Shown: positions 25,489 through 33,892 of the stretch, one piece after another
Position numbering within the stretch: position 1 is the first letter of the stretch
Layout of the letters: the number at the start of each line of letters is the position of its first letter
Assembly (NCBI GenBank): GCA_945878405.1
Contig: CAMCTJ010000006.1
Coordinates: 94,935 to 158,934 of the forward strand
Origin: Bdellovibrio sp. ZAP7
Lineage (GTDB): Bacteria; Bdellovibrionota; FAC87; UBA2466
Length of the DNA stretch: 64,000 nucleotides
Reading direction: 5' to 3'
The notes under the pieces: model-generated
The model's database searches: none
Told to the model about the DNA's origin: nothing
The model's input: the letters and a program-made list of their open reading frames with translations, nothing else
Program-made: the position numbers and the translations under genes

Positions 25489-27173
25489 AGGAGCGCTTCG
25501 ATATCTGAGGCTGGGATCTCGTAAAACCCTAAAACTTTTCGGGTAATTTGTTTCGCGGTTTCAGCTTCAGCAATCACTCTCTCAACTCCTTCTAAATTGA
25601 GGCATCGCGCTTCATCCATAAAGTATTGCAAACGAACCACCAGTCGAATGTCGGGTCGTATTTTTCGAACTGAAGCTACAATTTTATTGATCCACACAGC
25701 ATCGTTAATCGTCACCACCACTGCTCGAGCCGTTTCTATTCCACACTTTTCTAAGATTTCTTGTTTGCCCCCATCTCCAAAATGCAAAGGCTCATTGGGG
25801 TTCTGCTGCAAGGCTGAGGCATTGCTCTCAATTGCTTGATACGGTATTCCCAAAACTCTCAGTGCCGCCGCAAGGTTTTTTCCGTTGTTTCCAAAGCCGA
25901 TAATGATGACATGATCTTTTATGCTGCTCTCATGCCGATTCATGGTTTGAATATGAGCGCTGTGTTTATCACGAAAGGATCTCTCAATCAGTTTTCCCAC
26001 CAGATCCGTTTTAATCAACTGAGGAGCCAAGAGCGGTGTCGCATGCACAATGAGAGGCGATATAACAAGACTCAACACAATCACCGACAAGAGAAACTGG
26101 TACTCTGTTGGCTGAATAACCCCTGCTCGATGCGCACTATCCGCTAGGATAAATGAAAACTCTCCCACTTGAGAAAGCATTAACCCTGCTATGAGACTAG
26201 CTCTTTGCATGACTCCCAAAAGATTTCCTGCTATGGAGTTGAGAACCGTTTTTCCAAACAGAATCGCAAGCGTTGCCCCGATAATGGAAAACGGATGTGA
26301 AAGGAAAAACTGAACATCGAGCAGCATTCCCACTGAGACAAAGAAAATCGCCACCAGAGGATCGCGCCAAGCGACCATGTCAGCTGTTGCTTGATGTCCA
26401 TAAGGGCTTTCAGAAATTAAAAGCCCCGCAATAAAGGCCCCCAACGCTAAAGACAATCCTACCTGTTGTGCAGCCCATGCTGAAAAAATAATGAGTAGAG
26501 CTACTGCAATAATAAACAGTTCTCGCCCTCCTGAACGGGCTATCAATCGAAACAGTGCGGGAATGAAATAGCGAGCAGCAATGACAATAACCCCCAAAAT
26601 TCCTGCTGCTTTAACTAAAAGCTCTAACCAACTTTTGGTCTCAACCGGAGTCGTGGAGTGCGAAGCCAAAAATGGGACCAAAAGCATCAGAGGAACCACT
26701 AACAAATCTTGAAAAATTAAAATACCAACGGCCAAGTTCCCGTGGGGACTCGCAATTTCACGGCGTTGATGGAGCGCTTTTAAAACAATGGCAGTCGAAC
26801 TCAAAGCCATCATGCAGCCCATGAGAAAAGATTCTCGGCTGTCATGTCCCAGGGCCATTAGGATTCCCATAGACACGCCTGTCACCAGTAAAAACTGAAG
26901 TGTTCCCCCACCAATCAGTACACGCTTCATTTGGAGTAGGCTTTTAATGGAAAATTCGACCCCGATACTAAACAGCAAAAAGACCAACCCAAGCTCAGCA
27001 ATTTGGTGAATCGTTTCCGTATCTGAAATAAGTCGAAACCCGTACGGACCAACAATGACGCCACTGATGATGAATCCGACGATGGTGGGGAGTTTTAACA
27101 GTCTAAAGAAAATAGCTACGCCCGTAGCGACAGCAAAAATGATGAGAAATTCGCGAAGAAAGCTTTCAAGCAT
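25485..27173 (-). CDS. CPA2 monovalent cation:proton antiporter with TrkA-N domain (KefB/Ybal type)
   Basis: 562 residues. About 12-13 membrane helices fill residues 1-385 (FRLLKLPTIVGFIISGVIVG, FLLFSIGVEFS, ALSSTAIVLKAL). The cytoplasmic RCK/TrkA-N domain begins DHVIIIGFGNNGKNLAAAL (Rossmann loop GxGxxG), about residues 415-535. Such proteins export K+ (or Na+) in exchange for H+, gated by nucleotide binding. No KefG/F ancillary subunit is adjacent. The start is 70 bp from the divergent small exported protein gene. Confidence 0.94.
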   Translation of the reverse strand: MLESFLREFLIIFAVATGVAIFFRLLKLPTIVGFIISGVIVGPYGFRLISDTETIHQIAELGLVFLLFSIGVEFSIKSLLQMKRVLIGGGTLQFLLVTGVSMGILMALGHDSRESFLMGCMMALSSTAIVLKALHQRREIASPHGNLAVGILIFQDLLVVPLMLLVPFLASHSTTPVETKSWLELLVKAAGILGVIVIAARYFIPALFRLIARSGGRELFIIAVALLIIFSAWAAQQVGLSLALGAFIAGLLISESPYGHQATADMVAWRDPLVAIFFVSVGMLLDVQFFLSHPFSIIGATLAILFGKTVLNSIAGNLLGVMQRASLIAGLMLSQVGEFSFILADSAHRAGVIQPTEYQFLLSVIVLSLVISPLIVHATPLLAPQLIKTDLVGKLIERSFRDKHSAHIQTMNRHESSIKDHVIIIGFGNNGKNLAAALRVLGIPYQAIESNASALQQNPNEPLHFGDGGKQEILEKCGIETARAVVVTINDAVWINKIVASVRKIRPDIRLVVRLQYFMDEARCLNLEGVERVIAEAETAKQITRKVLGFYEIPASDIEALL

Positions 27174-27243
27174 GTCCCATCATACCTTGTCTAACGGCCG
27201 CTGCCGTACTAAATTTAATTCAAATATTTTAAGGGGGGGTCCA

Positions 27244-27774
27244 TTGGCAAAATTCTGGATGATTCTGTTTTTAGCTTCCGTTAGTTTCGGTACAGATGTT
27301 TTATCCATCGGAATTCGAACTAGTTTTCGGTATGAAGATCTGAAACACCAATGCACTTTACCGCCAGTTGCAGTTAATTTTATTCTCGCTGCAGAGCTAA
27401 AAGACGGTCAGATCACCAAAATGGAACTAAGAAAGACCCAGATGAAAGGTTATTCTAAAGTCCTCGAACTCTCTCCTGAGGAAATTTCTCAAATCCAAAT
27501 GCAAAAAGCCGATTCTCACCTCTGGCTTAAGAATTGGCAGGTTTCAGGACGAGTTTTGGAAATGTTGTTCTACGGCGGCACGGATCAGGGATTGGATACG
27601 TGTTATCCCCCAGAGTCTTTAACGAGTATCGAGCCTTCGTTGTTTACGTTTACTTTTCCCTCGGAACAAACTGAGAAGCTTTACTCAGATTCCAATGAAG
27701 CCCACTTTGAAGGAACTACGAAGAGTGGAAATGCCTATCGAATAGATCTCTTACTCGTACAGGACAGAATTTAA
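27244..27774 (+). CDS. Small exported protein, unknown function
   Basis: 176 residues starting at TTG 27244, selected because AAGGGGGGG lies just upstream; the frame is open further left but reads back into the antiporter gene. A signal peptide (FWMILFLASVSFGTDV) precedes a beta-rich domain with two Cys. No family recognised. The IS1-like element begins one base after its TAA, so the coding region is intact but any terminator was displaced. Confidence 0.6.
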   Translation: MAKFWMILFLASVSFGTDVLSIGIRTSFRYEDLKHQCTLPPVAVNFILAAELKDGQITKMELRKTQMKGYSKVLELSPEEISQIQMQKADSHLWLKNWQVSGRVLEMLFYGGTDQGLDTCYPPESLTSIEPSLFTFTFPSEQTEKLYSDSNEAHFEGTTKSGNAYRIDLLLVQDRI

Positions 27775-27775
27775 G

Positions 27776-27832
27776 ATACCTGATCCCTTTTAATGTGCTT
27801 AGGACGGGAAGTGGGGAGAGGAAAAGGGAAGG
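27776..27832 (+). repeat. IS left terminal inverted repeat
   Basis: Begins ATACCTGATCCC. It matches the reverse complement of the right repeat over about 57 bases, including the shared GGGAAGTGGGGAGAGGAAAA core. IS1 family ends are normally about 20-35 bp, so these are unusually long. Confidence 0.9.
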
Positions 27833-28785
27833 ATAATGCGGCCCTAGAGCACTTGAGAGGCCAATACTTTTTAGTTACTAGCTTTTTTGTGACAAAAGCA
27901 AAGGCCCATTGCCCCAATTCTTCTTGCAAAAACCACCTTACTCCGAAACAGCGGTTTTACATCAAAAGAGGGTATTTCATCACCCAATGGAACCGCGGGC
28001 GAGTTCCCCGCTACCAGTGTCTTGATTGTAAAAAAAGTTTTAGTAGCCACACGTTCTACCGCACCTACCGACAGAAGAAACCTTATCTAAACGACACGAT
28101 TTATAGGTTCTACACTTCAGCCACCACTCAAAGACGCCTTGCAAAGATTCTGGGAGTAAACTTAAAGACAGTGGTTAGAAAGTTTCTCTTTCTTGCCCAC
28201 AACGCAGAAGCTATGCACCTAGAAAAACTCGGCAAAAAAGAATTCGATGTGGCTCATTGCCAATTTGACGAGATGCTGACCTTTGAGCATACCCGCTTAA
28301 AGCCCATCTCCATTGCACTGGCTGTGCAAAAGCAGGATTCAAAACTCATTTCCATACAAGTGGCGCAGAGTCACTACCAGGGTATTCTCTCCTCTGTGGC
28401 AATCCGAAAATATGGGCCAAGAGAAGACCAAAGCCATGCTGCCAGAAGTAGGGTACTAACAACACTCCAATCCCAAATCAAAGGCAGTTGCACTCTGGTG
28501 ACTGACGCAAAGTTAGTCTACCGAACAGAGGTCGCAAGCCATGTTCCAGAAGCAACGCTTGTACAAATCAAAAATAGAGGCAGTAGATTACAGAGGCTTC
28601 TGGGTGCCAAGAGAAGAAACATCAAAGACCCGATGTTTGAACTTAATCTCGTGGCTGCAAAAATCCGACATGATTTATCTCGCATGGCGAGAAAAGTGTG
28701 GGTGACGACCAAGTGCCAAGACAGGCTTCACAAACACTTGATGTTATTTCTCGCTTCTCAAAATGGATATTCGATTGCAGATTAA
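27793..28785 (+). CDS. IS1-family-like DDE transposase, single reading frame
   Basis: 330 residues if read from ATG 27793, which lies inside the left repeat; the first 20-30 residues are therefore repeat-encoded and the true start may be the GTG near residue 33. A zinc ribbon (C40, C45, C76, C79; RYQCLDCKKSF) corresponds to InsA, followed by an HTH-like segment (TTQRRLAKILGVNLKTVVRK). The catalytic part resembles InsB: D159 in CQFDEM, D238 in VTDAK, E283 in MFELNL, then IRHDLSRMARKVW. All key residues are present and no frameshift (as in classic IS1 insA-insB) is needed. Probably still active. Confidence 0.85.
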   Translation: MCLGREVGRGKGKDNAALEHLRGQYFLVTSFFVTKAKAHCPNSSCKNHLTPKQRFYIKRGYFITQWNRGRVPRYQCLDCKKSFSSHTFYRTYRQKKPYLNDTIYRFYTSATTQRRLAKILGVNLKTVVRKFLFLAHNAEAMHLEKLGKKEFDVAHCQFDEMLTFEHTRLKPISIALAVQKQDSKLISIQVAQSHYQGILSSVAIRKYGPREDQSHAARSRVLTTLQSQIKGSCTLVTDAKLVYRTEVASHVPEATLVQIKNRGSRLQRLLGAKRRNIKDPMFELNLVAAKIRHDLSRMARKVWVTTKCQDRLHKHLMLFLASQNGYSIAD

Positions 28786-28867
28786 GTTCGCTGTAAACTT
28801 AGGAAAAACGGCCGCTTTTTAAAAAAGACGGTACAAACTGATTAGAGAGCTGAAAAAAGGGAATCAT

Positions 28868-28925
28868 CTTTCCCTTTTTCCTCTCCCCACTTCCCGGCCT
28901 AAGCACACTCAAAGGGATCAGGTAT
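28868..28925 (-). repeat. IS right terminal inverted repeat
   Basis: Reverse complement begins ATACCTGATCCC as on the left. The outer end at 28925 is followed directly by sequence of the next gene's promoter region. Confidence 0.9.
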
Positions 28926-28967
28926 AAATTGACACTTTTAGGCTAACCCAACCACTGTCGAATCCCC

Positions 28968-28973
28968 TATAAT
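28968..28973 (+). promoter_or_regulatory. Probable -10 box for the patatin-like gene
   Basis: A perfect TATAAT lies 43 bp from the gene and 42 bp outside the IS. TTGACA at 28929-28934 is 33 bp upstream, too far to be its normal -35; the sequence at the right distance is poor. Confidence 0.4.
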
Positions 28974-29015
28974 AAGGATCACCTTTCCTCAGGTTTTTTC
29001 CAAGGAGCTCAATCC

Positions 29016-30890
29016 GTGAAGATCTTTCGTTTACAGTTATTTTTCTTTCTTATTACGTCGGTGATTTTAGTTTGTGCAGGAGCTTGCCAAACGCTCATAG
29101 GAAATCGTTCGCTTTCAGGGGGGCGGCCAAATCCACTCCGGACCGATTTTCTCAATCAGGCCGATAAACTCGTCTCAAAATCTGACAGCGCTTTTTTCTC
29201 ACCCGATAAGCCCAAGCTGTGTGCAGCTCTGAGAGGGAACGGTGATAAGGTTTTAGCACATATTGCTTCGATGGCAGGGATTGTTGAGCGGTATGGAGTT
29301 ATCGATGGAGTTGCAGGCTCGAGCTCTTCAGCCATCTCATTATTTCTCTATGAAAGCGCTCTCATGAATCCCTCAATTTGGAATTGTGGCGGCGCTCCTT
29401 GCGATGAACAAACCGTTCGGGCCCGTTTATCTTTTCAGCTTAAAGCAGGTGAGGTCGTCGTTAAGGGCTTTTTGAACAGCCCCATGATAAAACAGGCACT
29501 AGACACGCAGAACCCCAGCAATTCGGCTGAAGCAAAACAAGGTGAAGACTTCCTGAAATATGGGTTCCACCCCAAAACACGAGGGCTTTTTAAACGCCTT
29601 AAAAAACGCATCATCCATCGATTTGCTTGGCGGATTATGTCCGAAAAGTTTTATCAATTTACCGCAATGTCTGGAGCCGATTTTGTAAATCGGGAGCTTC
29701 TTGGAGAAGTTGAAGATTTTCTCATTGATCTACCGGCCCAAAAGCGGTGGGAAATGATGAGAGCGCTGAATGCTCTCGATTTCAATAACAGTGACATATC
29801 GATTCTGTTCAGAGAAGGCGTTATTGATTTTCCACGACTGTTTCGAAAAGTAGGAATCGTAGCCGACTTCTTTGCAGGACGTGGAAAGGCGTATCCGAAA
29901 GCTCAAATGGCCCAGATATTGGGTAGTAAATGTGTCACTGAGGCCTTTGGAAAAAGTTGGTCGGAGTTTATTGCAAGTTCTGTGGGAAAAAGCTGTGAAA
30001 ACACAATTGGAACTGTGATGAGAAACTATTTCAACGTCTACCGAAATTCTGCTCCGATTGCGAATACCCGTTTGAATGATCCTATTGGTGGCGCTTTGAA
30101 ATCCATTGTACCCGTTTCCGTGATTGTCCAGGGGGGAGTGGAAAAAGTACAAAAAGCCTATCGAGAATATAAACTTCTTTATGAAACTAATCTTCCCGAT
30201 CCCGCTCCTGGACATTTCGAAGCTGCTTACAAAGCTTGGACCGATCGAACGGCGAGAATTAAATTCGATTTAGATTTTGAAAATGAAATTCTTTATGGTT
30301 ATTGGGGGCGGTACTCAGACCTAAAAAATATTGTGAACTCGTGGACGCCAACAGATGAGATTAAATCCCAAAAGTTTACTCCCTTAGGAGTCATGGCGTG
30401 GCGAGACGTGCTTTTAGCCTCGCCTGTTGAGCCAGGGCTTTCTAAGATCAATCCTCTCAAAGACACTCCGGATCATCGAGCTGCCGGAGTATCAGGTTAT
30501 ATGGCTGGAGGTTGGGTAGATTTGCATCCGACTCAAGTTTCTCGATTGATGGGTTGTGAAAAAGTGATTTTTGTTACGCGGGAGTGGCCGGAAGATAATG
30601 AATTTGCAGAGGGCCTAGTAAAATTCTTTAAAATCCCCGAGGAAAAAAGAAAAACTATTTATGACATCAACGATCCTAATAGTTCTTTTAATCAGTCCCT
30701 TCGTGAAGCAGATGCTATTTGGTGTACCAATTGGGGCCAGTTTAAGATGTTTGATTTACAACCGATGACCACTCAATCTTTTCATTCACCGGTTTTTTCT
30801 CGAGCTGGGGATGACCCACTTTTCAGTAGAGCCAACCCCATTCTCCAATCCTATAAACCCGGCTGTATGCCGATTGAACGGAAATCGTAG
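29016..30890 (+). CDS. Patatin-like lipoprotein with altered catalytic motifs
   Basis: 624 residues from GTG 29016 with AAGGAG at 29002-29007. Lipoprotein signal: hydrophobic run ending CAGAC. A patatin fold is suggested by LRGNGDKVLAHIASMAG (oxyanion loop) and VAGSSSSAISLFLYESAL, equivalent to the nucleophile elbow GxSxG with Ser at 103 and Ser in place of the last Gly (105). Late in the protein YMAGGWVDLHPTQVSRLMGC aligns with the DGG-x-x-D-N-x-P segment, but the catalytic Asp position is Ala497. The long middle is not recognised. It may be an inactive or divergent phospholipase; the fold call is mine from motifs and needs a profile search. Confidence 0.62.
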   Translation: MKIFRLQLFFFLITSVILVCAGACQTLIGNRSLSGGRPNPLRTDFLNQADKLVSKSDSAFFSPDKPKLCAALRGNGDKVLAHIASMAGIVERYGVIDGVAGSSSSAISLFLYESALMNPSIWNCGGAPCDEQTVRARLSFQLKAGEVVVKGFLNSPMIKQALDTQNPSNSAEAKQGEDFLKYGFHPKTRGLFKRLKKRIIHRFAWRIMSEKFYQFTAMSGADFVNRELLGEVEDFLIDLPAQKRWEMMRALNALDFNNSDISILFREGVIDFPRLFRKVGIVADFFAGRGKAYPKAQMAQILGSKCVTEAFGKSWSEFIASSVGKSCENTIGTVMRNYFNVYRNSAPIANTRLNDPIGGALKSIVPVSVIVQGGVEKVQKAYREYKLLYETNLPDPAPGHFEAAYKAWTDRTARIKFDLDFENEILYGYWGRYSDLKNIVNSWTPTDEIKSQKFTPLGVMAWRDVLLASPVEPGLSKINPLKDTPDHRAAGVSGYMAGGWVDLHPTQVSRLMGCEKVIFVTREWPEDNEFAEGLVKFFKIPEEKRKTIYDINDPNSSFNQSLREADAIWCTNWGQFKMFDLQPMTTQSFHSPVFSRAGDDPLFSRANPILQSYKPGCMPIERKS

Positions 30891-30896
30891 TTTCTG

Positions 30897-32528
30897 TTAT
30901 CGACGAATCTGTCGTTGACTGCGTCTTAGCAAGGTAGACGTTGTGCGCGGAACCGATGTTCTGCTGGGAACTACGCTACCACGTCCAACACCTAAATTGG
31001 GTTGATTCGGTGTTACCGGAGTAACTGGAGCTCCTGGGTAACGAGGAATCTGATTAAAGTAAGGATTCACTCCAGTGTAGCCAAGTACTGGCTGATTCAT
31101 ATTTGGCAAACAAGCCCCTACCGGTTGGACTCCCATTCTTTGAACCGAACAGGGTCGAGCCATTAGATTAGCAAGGCCGAGTGTCGGCATCGCCGTTGGA
31201 GTTGAACTACACACCAAACAAGCTCTTGGTGTGGAAGATACTCCCGTGAGAGTCGGTCCCATCATCATTCCCCCCATGGGCATTGCTGTGGAGGTGGTGG
31301 GTGGGTAGTACGGCATTGGAGGCGGTACAGCCTGAACCGTGGAGTTATAGGAACCAAACCCGAGTGACAATCCAAAAGATCGTGCGATGGGCACTCCACC
31401 GATTGGCACCGGTCCTGGGCCACCACCGACTAAAGCTCTTCTTGGAGCAGGTGCGGGAGCTGGTACGAAAGCAGGCGTATTGTTCTTTGCCCGAGGAGCT
31501 GGAGCAGGCTCATAGCTCTTGGGCTTGTAAGGTGCTGGCTGATAAGGCACTGGTTGGTACGTAGGCTTAGGTTGTTCATACACAGGTGCTGGTTGCTGCA
31601 CAGGCTTAGGTGCTGGCTTTTGCTCCTCAACAAGCTTCTTGGGAGCTAAAGGCTGATAGATCTCTTCCTCTTCATAGGTCTCTTCAATAGACTCCTCGTA
31701 TTCGGATTTGTTCTGTTTTAAAGGAGCAGCTTGAGATGAGTCGGACTTCGGTTTTCCCTCCGATTTTTTTCCATCCTTTGATTCATCTTTTGAAACAGGG
31801 GTAGACTTATCGAGCTTAACTTGACACAAATTTGAAGCATCCACTTTTTTAATCGCTTTCACTAACTCAGAGTTCTCCGCTACGGCTGAAGATTTGTTAT
31901 CTTTTTTTGCTCCAAAACTTTCAAAAATATAGGAAAGGGAATTAGCGGCGTCTTGATCCGCTTTAAACAAATCTTTTTCAGTGAGATCAGTTCGCTTTTC
32001 TTTTTCAGCAAAAAATGCTTTGAGCTCATCATGACAGGTATTCACTGCTTTAGCAGAAACCTTAGTTTCAAATCTGTTTTGCTCGATCTTGCTCTTGTTT
32101 ACTGCTGGTAAAATGACATTGTTGACCAAGCAGTAATCAATCGTATTAAGAAGGAGAACTGCACTTTCATCGATGCCTTTGCATTGTTTCTCCACAGCAT
32201 CTCGATACTGTTTTATTTTTTTAACGGACTCAATTGTCGACTTAATTTCAAATGAGCTCAATCGGACTGTTAATTCGTCTCCTGAAACATCAACGGAGTG
32301 AGAACCTTCCTGCGAAGACTTTGTCCAGCTTTCAAGCTTTTCTATCAGAATATCGTATTGGGATTTTTGTTGAGGAGCTCGTGGTGCCCCTTCATAAGTA
32401 AGCGCAGGCTTCTTTTCTACGGTAGCCCCGTGGGAAGGCGCCGGGATCTCTTGCCCTCGTGCTACGAAAGACAGCAAGGCACCCAAAGCAATAAAGGTTG
32501 TTTTAGATTTATTGAGCGTTTTTTTCAT
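30897..32528 (-). CDS. Exported proline-rich low-complexity protein
   Basis: 543 residues from the ATG at 32528, which starts a signal peptide (KTTFIALGALLSFVARGQE). Residues about 30-220 are helical and charged with several Cys (EKQCKGIDES, VNTCHDEL). From about 240 the chain is Lys/Glu-rich and then dominated by Pro-Ala-Pro, Pro-Tyr and Pro-Met-Gly runs (KPAPKPVQQPAP, YQPVPYQPAPY), ending in a basic Arg/Ser tail (RRSQRQIRR). Polyproline runs need EF-P, which the window encodes. A periplasm-spanning or surface role is possible; no family was recognised. Confidence 0.72.
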   Translation of the reverse strand: MKKTLNKSKTTFIALGALLSFVARGQEIPAPSHGATVEKKPALTYEGAPRAPQQKSQYDILIEKLESWTKSSQEGSHSVDVSGDELTVRLSSFEIKSTIESVKKIKQYRDAVEKQCKGIDESAVLLLNTIDYCLVNNVILPAVNKSKIEQNRFETKVSAKAVNTCHDELKAFFAEKEKRTDLTEKDLFKADQDAANSLSYIFESFGAKKDNKSSAVAENSELVKAIKKVDASNLCQVKLDKSTPVSKDESKDGKKSEGKPKSDSSQAAPLKQNKSEYEESIEETYEEEEIYQPLAPKKLVEEQKPAPKPVQQPAPVYEQPKPTYQPVPYQPAPYKPKSYEPAPAPRAKNNTPAFVPAPAPAPRRALVGGGPGPVPIGGVPIARSFGLSLGFGSYNSTVQAVPPPMPYYPPTTSTAMPMGGMMMGPTLTGVSSTPRACLVCSSTPTAMPTLGLANLMARPCSVQRMGVQPVGACLPNMNQPVLGYTGVNPYFNQIPRYPGAPVTPVTPNQPNLGVGRGSVVPSRTSVPRTTSTLLRRSQRQIRR

Positions 32529-32779
32529 AATCCACTTCCAGTTACGTTCACTTCCCGTATACAAACGGTTACAAAGCAGGACCAAACCCACTTCGCCGGT
32601 TTTGCGTCAGGAGTTGCACGAAGCAGGCCATGTAGGATTTTGCTTAAAACCTTGATAAATCAAACAAGTTGTCTACATCCAAAAAAAAGTCAAAGTTTTG
32701 GACAAGAAAAGCTAAGTGATGAGTATTTTTATTTTTTTAAGAAATTACAGCGATCTCTAGTAAACGACAAAAGTCGTCA

Positions 32780-33826
32780 CTAATTCATCTTACATTCCGT
32801 GATCCATTGTGAGTCCGAGAAGCGGTAAACACTGTTTTGAGAATCAAAACCCGGCTCAGGTATCATCGACGAACGTAAAAAGATATTTCCGGTTTCTGGA
32901 TCAATCGAGATCCTGCTTAAACGTGGCAAATCAGAAACGTGCTGTTCCAGGTTAAACTGAGAAACCACTTTTGGCTTTGCATCGCCCAGTTTTATCATCG
33001 TAAGACGGTTCGGTTCTTCGGAACCCACCACAAGGCAATGTCCCCATTGGGCTAAACTTCTGGGGCGTGTTCCTGGAACTGGAATGATCGTTTGTTGAGA
33101 AGGATCTTGGCTATCAATCAAGATTACTTTTTCCTCATTGATCTCAGTTACGGCGAGTGCCGAACCATCCTGTAATGCAAAAAAACCGACCAAACCATTT
33201 CGCTCCTTAGAAAAAGCTCGCTCCAATTTCAGAGTCTTTAAGTTGAGGCGGGCAATGTTTTCATCTCCTAAAAAGAAGCCGCGTCTTTCAAGTATCCAAA
33301 GAGAATCTCCTACCAAGTGCATTTGTCCAGGGCCCGACACTTCAATAGGAAGAAGTTTTGTGTCACCCTCTGTTTTGGCTACAACGCTTCTTTCACCAAC
33401 CTCATTGAAAAAAAGTGTTTCTGGAGTGCCTGCAAATTCTTCTACTTGGAACGTAGTTGGGATCGGATGAGTTTCAACTGCCATCGCGCCACAGCAGGAG
33501 CGGACGATAGAATAATAAGTGACCCAACCTTCAGAAGTGAAAGCCTTTCCCATGATAACGATACTTTCTTTATCAAAGGGATAAAGCCGTTCAACGGAAT
33601 GGGGGACGAGGTGGGAGCTTAACAAAGTTTCGCCATCGGCAGTCCGCACTTCAATTCGGTGAACATTTTTTCTACCGGAGTAATTTACTCGGCCCAGCCA
33701 AAGAAAATGATTGTGAAATACCATGGGGGCATAGGCCTCCGCGGTATTCAAGGCCTCAATCTTAGTCATGATACCCTTGTGAGCTTGAGCTGAAAGCGAA
33801 AGAACCAACGCCAAAATGAGTTTCAT
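32780..33826 (-). CDS. Exported beta-propeller-like protein, unknown function
   Basis: 348 residues, signal peptide ILALVLSLSAQAHK. The mature part is a chain of short beta-blade repeats (HLVGDSLWILERRGF, NIARLNLKTLKLERAF, FALQDGSALAVTEINEEKVILIDS, LAQWGHCLVVGSEEPNRL), compatible with a six- or seven-blade propeller. A CC pair in VRSCCGAM stands out. No enzymatic motif seen. The 250-bp gap downstream leads to the proline-rich gene, with only a weak 5-bp hairpin after the stop. Confidence 0.65.
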   Translation of the reverse strand: MKLILALVLSLSAQAHKGIMTKIEALNTAEAYAPMVFHNHFLWLGRVNYSGRKNVHRIEVRTADGETLLSSHLVPHSVERLYPFDKESIVIMGKAFTSEGWVTYYSIVRSCCGAMAVETHPIPTTFQVEEFAGTPETLFFNEVGERSVVAKTEGDTKLLPIEVSGPGQMHLVGDSLWILERRGFFLGDENIARLNLKTLKLERAFSKERNGLVGFFALQDGSALAVTEINEEKVILIDSQDPSQQTIIPVPGTRPRSLAQWGHCLVVGSEEPNRLTMIKLGDAKPKVVSQFNLEQHVSDLPRLSRISIDPETGNIFLRSSMIPEPGFDSQNSVYRFSDSQWITECKMN

Positions 33827-33892
33827 GATATTCCACTCGGTAAAACGTCATTCTAGGATGACAAGCCACCACTAAGCAATTAGGTTTTTCTT

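Larger units (their letters stand above)
27776..28925 (+). mobile_element. IS1-like insertion sequence with about 58-bp terminal inverted repeats
   Basis: The element is bounded by long inverted repeats: 27776-27832 and 28868-28925 (three mismatches in the first 50 bases and one indel in an A-run). A single transposase gene lies inside and starts within the left repeat. The flanking 9 bases (gaatttaag left, aaattgaca right) are not a target duplication, so the insertion is old, or one end was lost or recombined. Length about 1.15 kb. Confidence 0.88.

Noticed and set aside
27767..28934. Target-site duplication of the IS1-like element
   Set aside because: The nine bases on each side (gaatttaag, aaattgaca) do not match in direct orientation, even when shifted by a few bases.
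30897..32528. Collagen-like or tandem DNA repeat in the proline-rich gene
   Set aside because: The proline runs vary in length and sequence; there is no regular G-x-y or fixed-length unit.
32760..32776. Terminator after the propeller gene
   Set aside because: The hairpin has only 5 bp and no U-run follows it.
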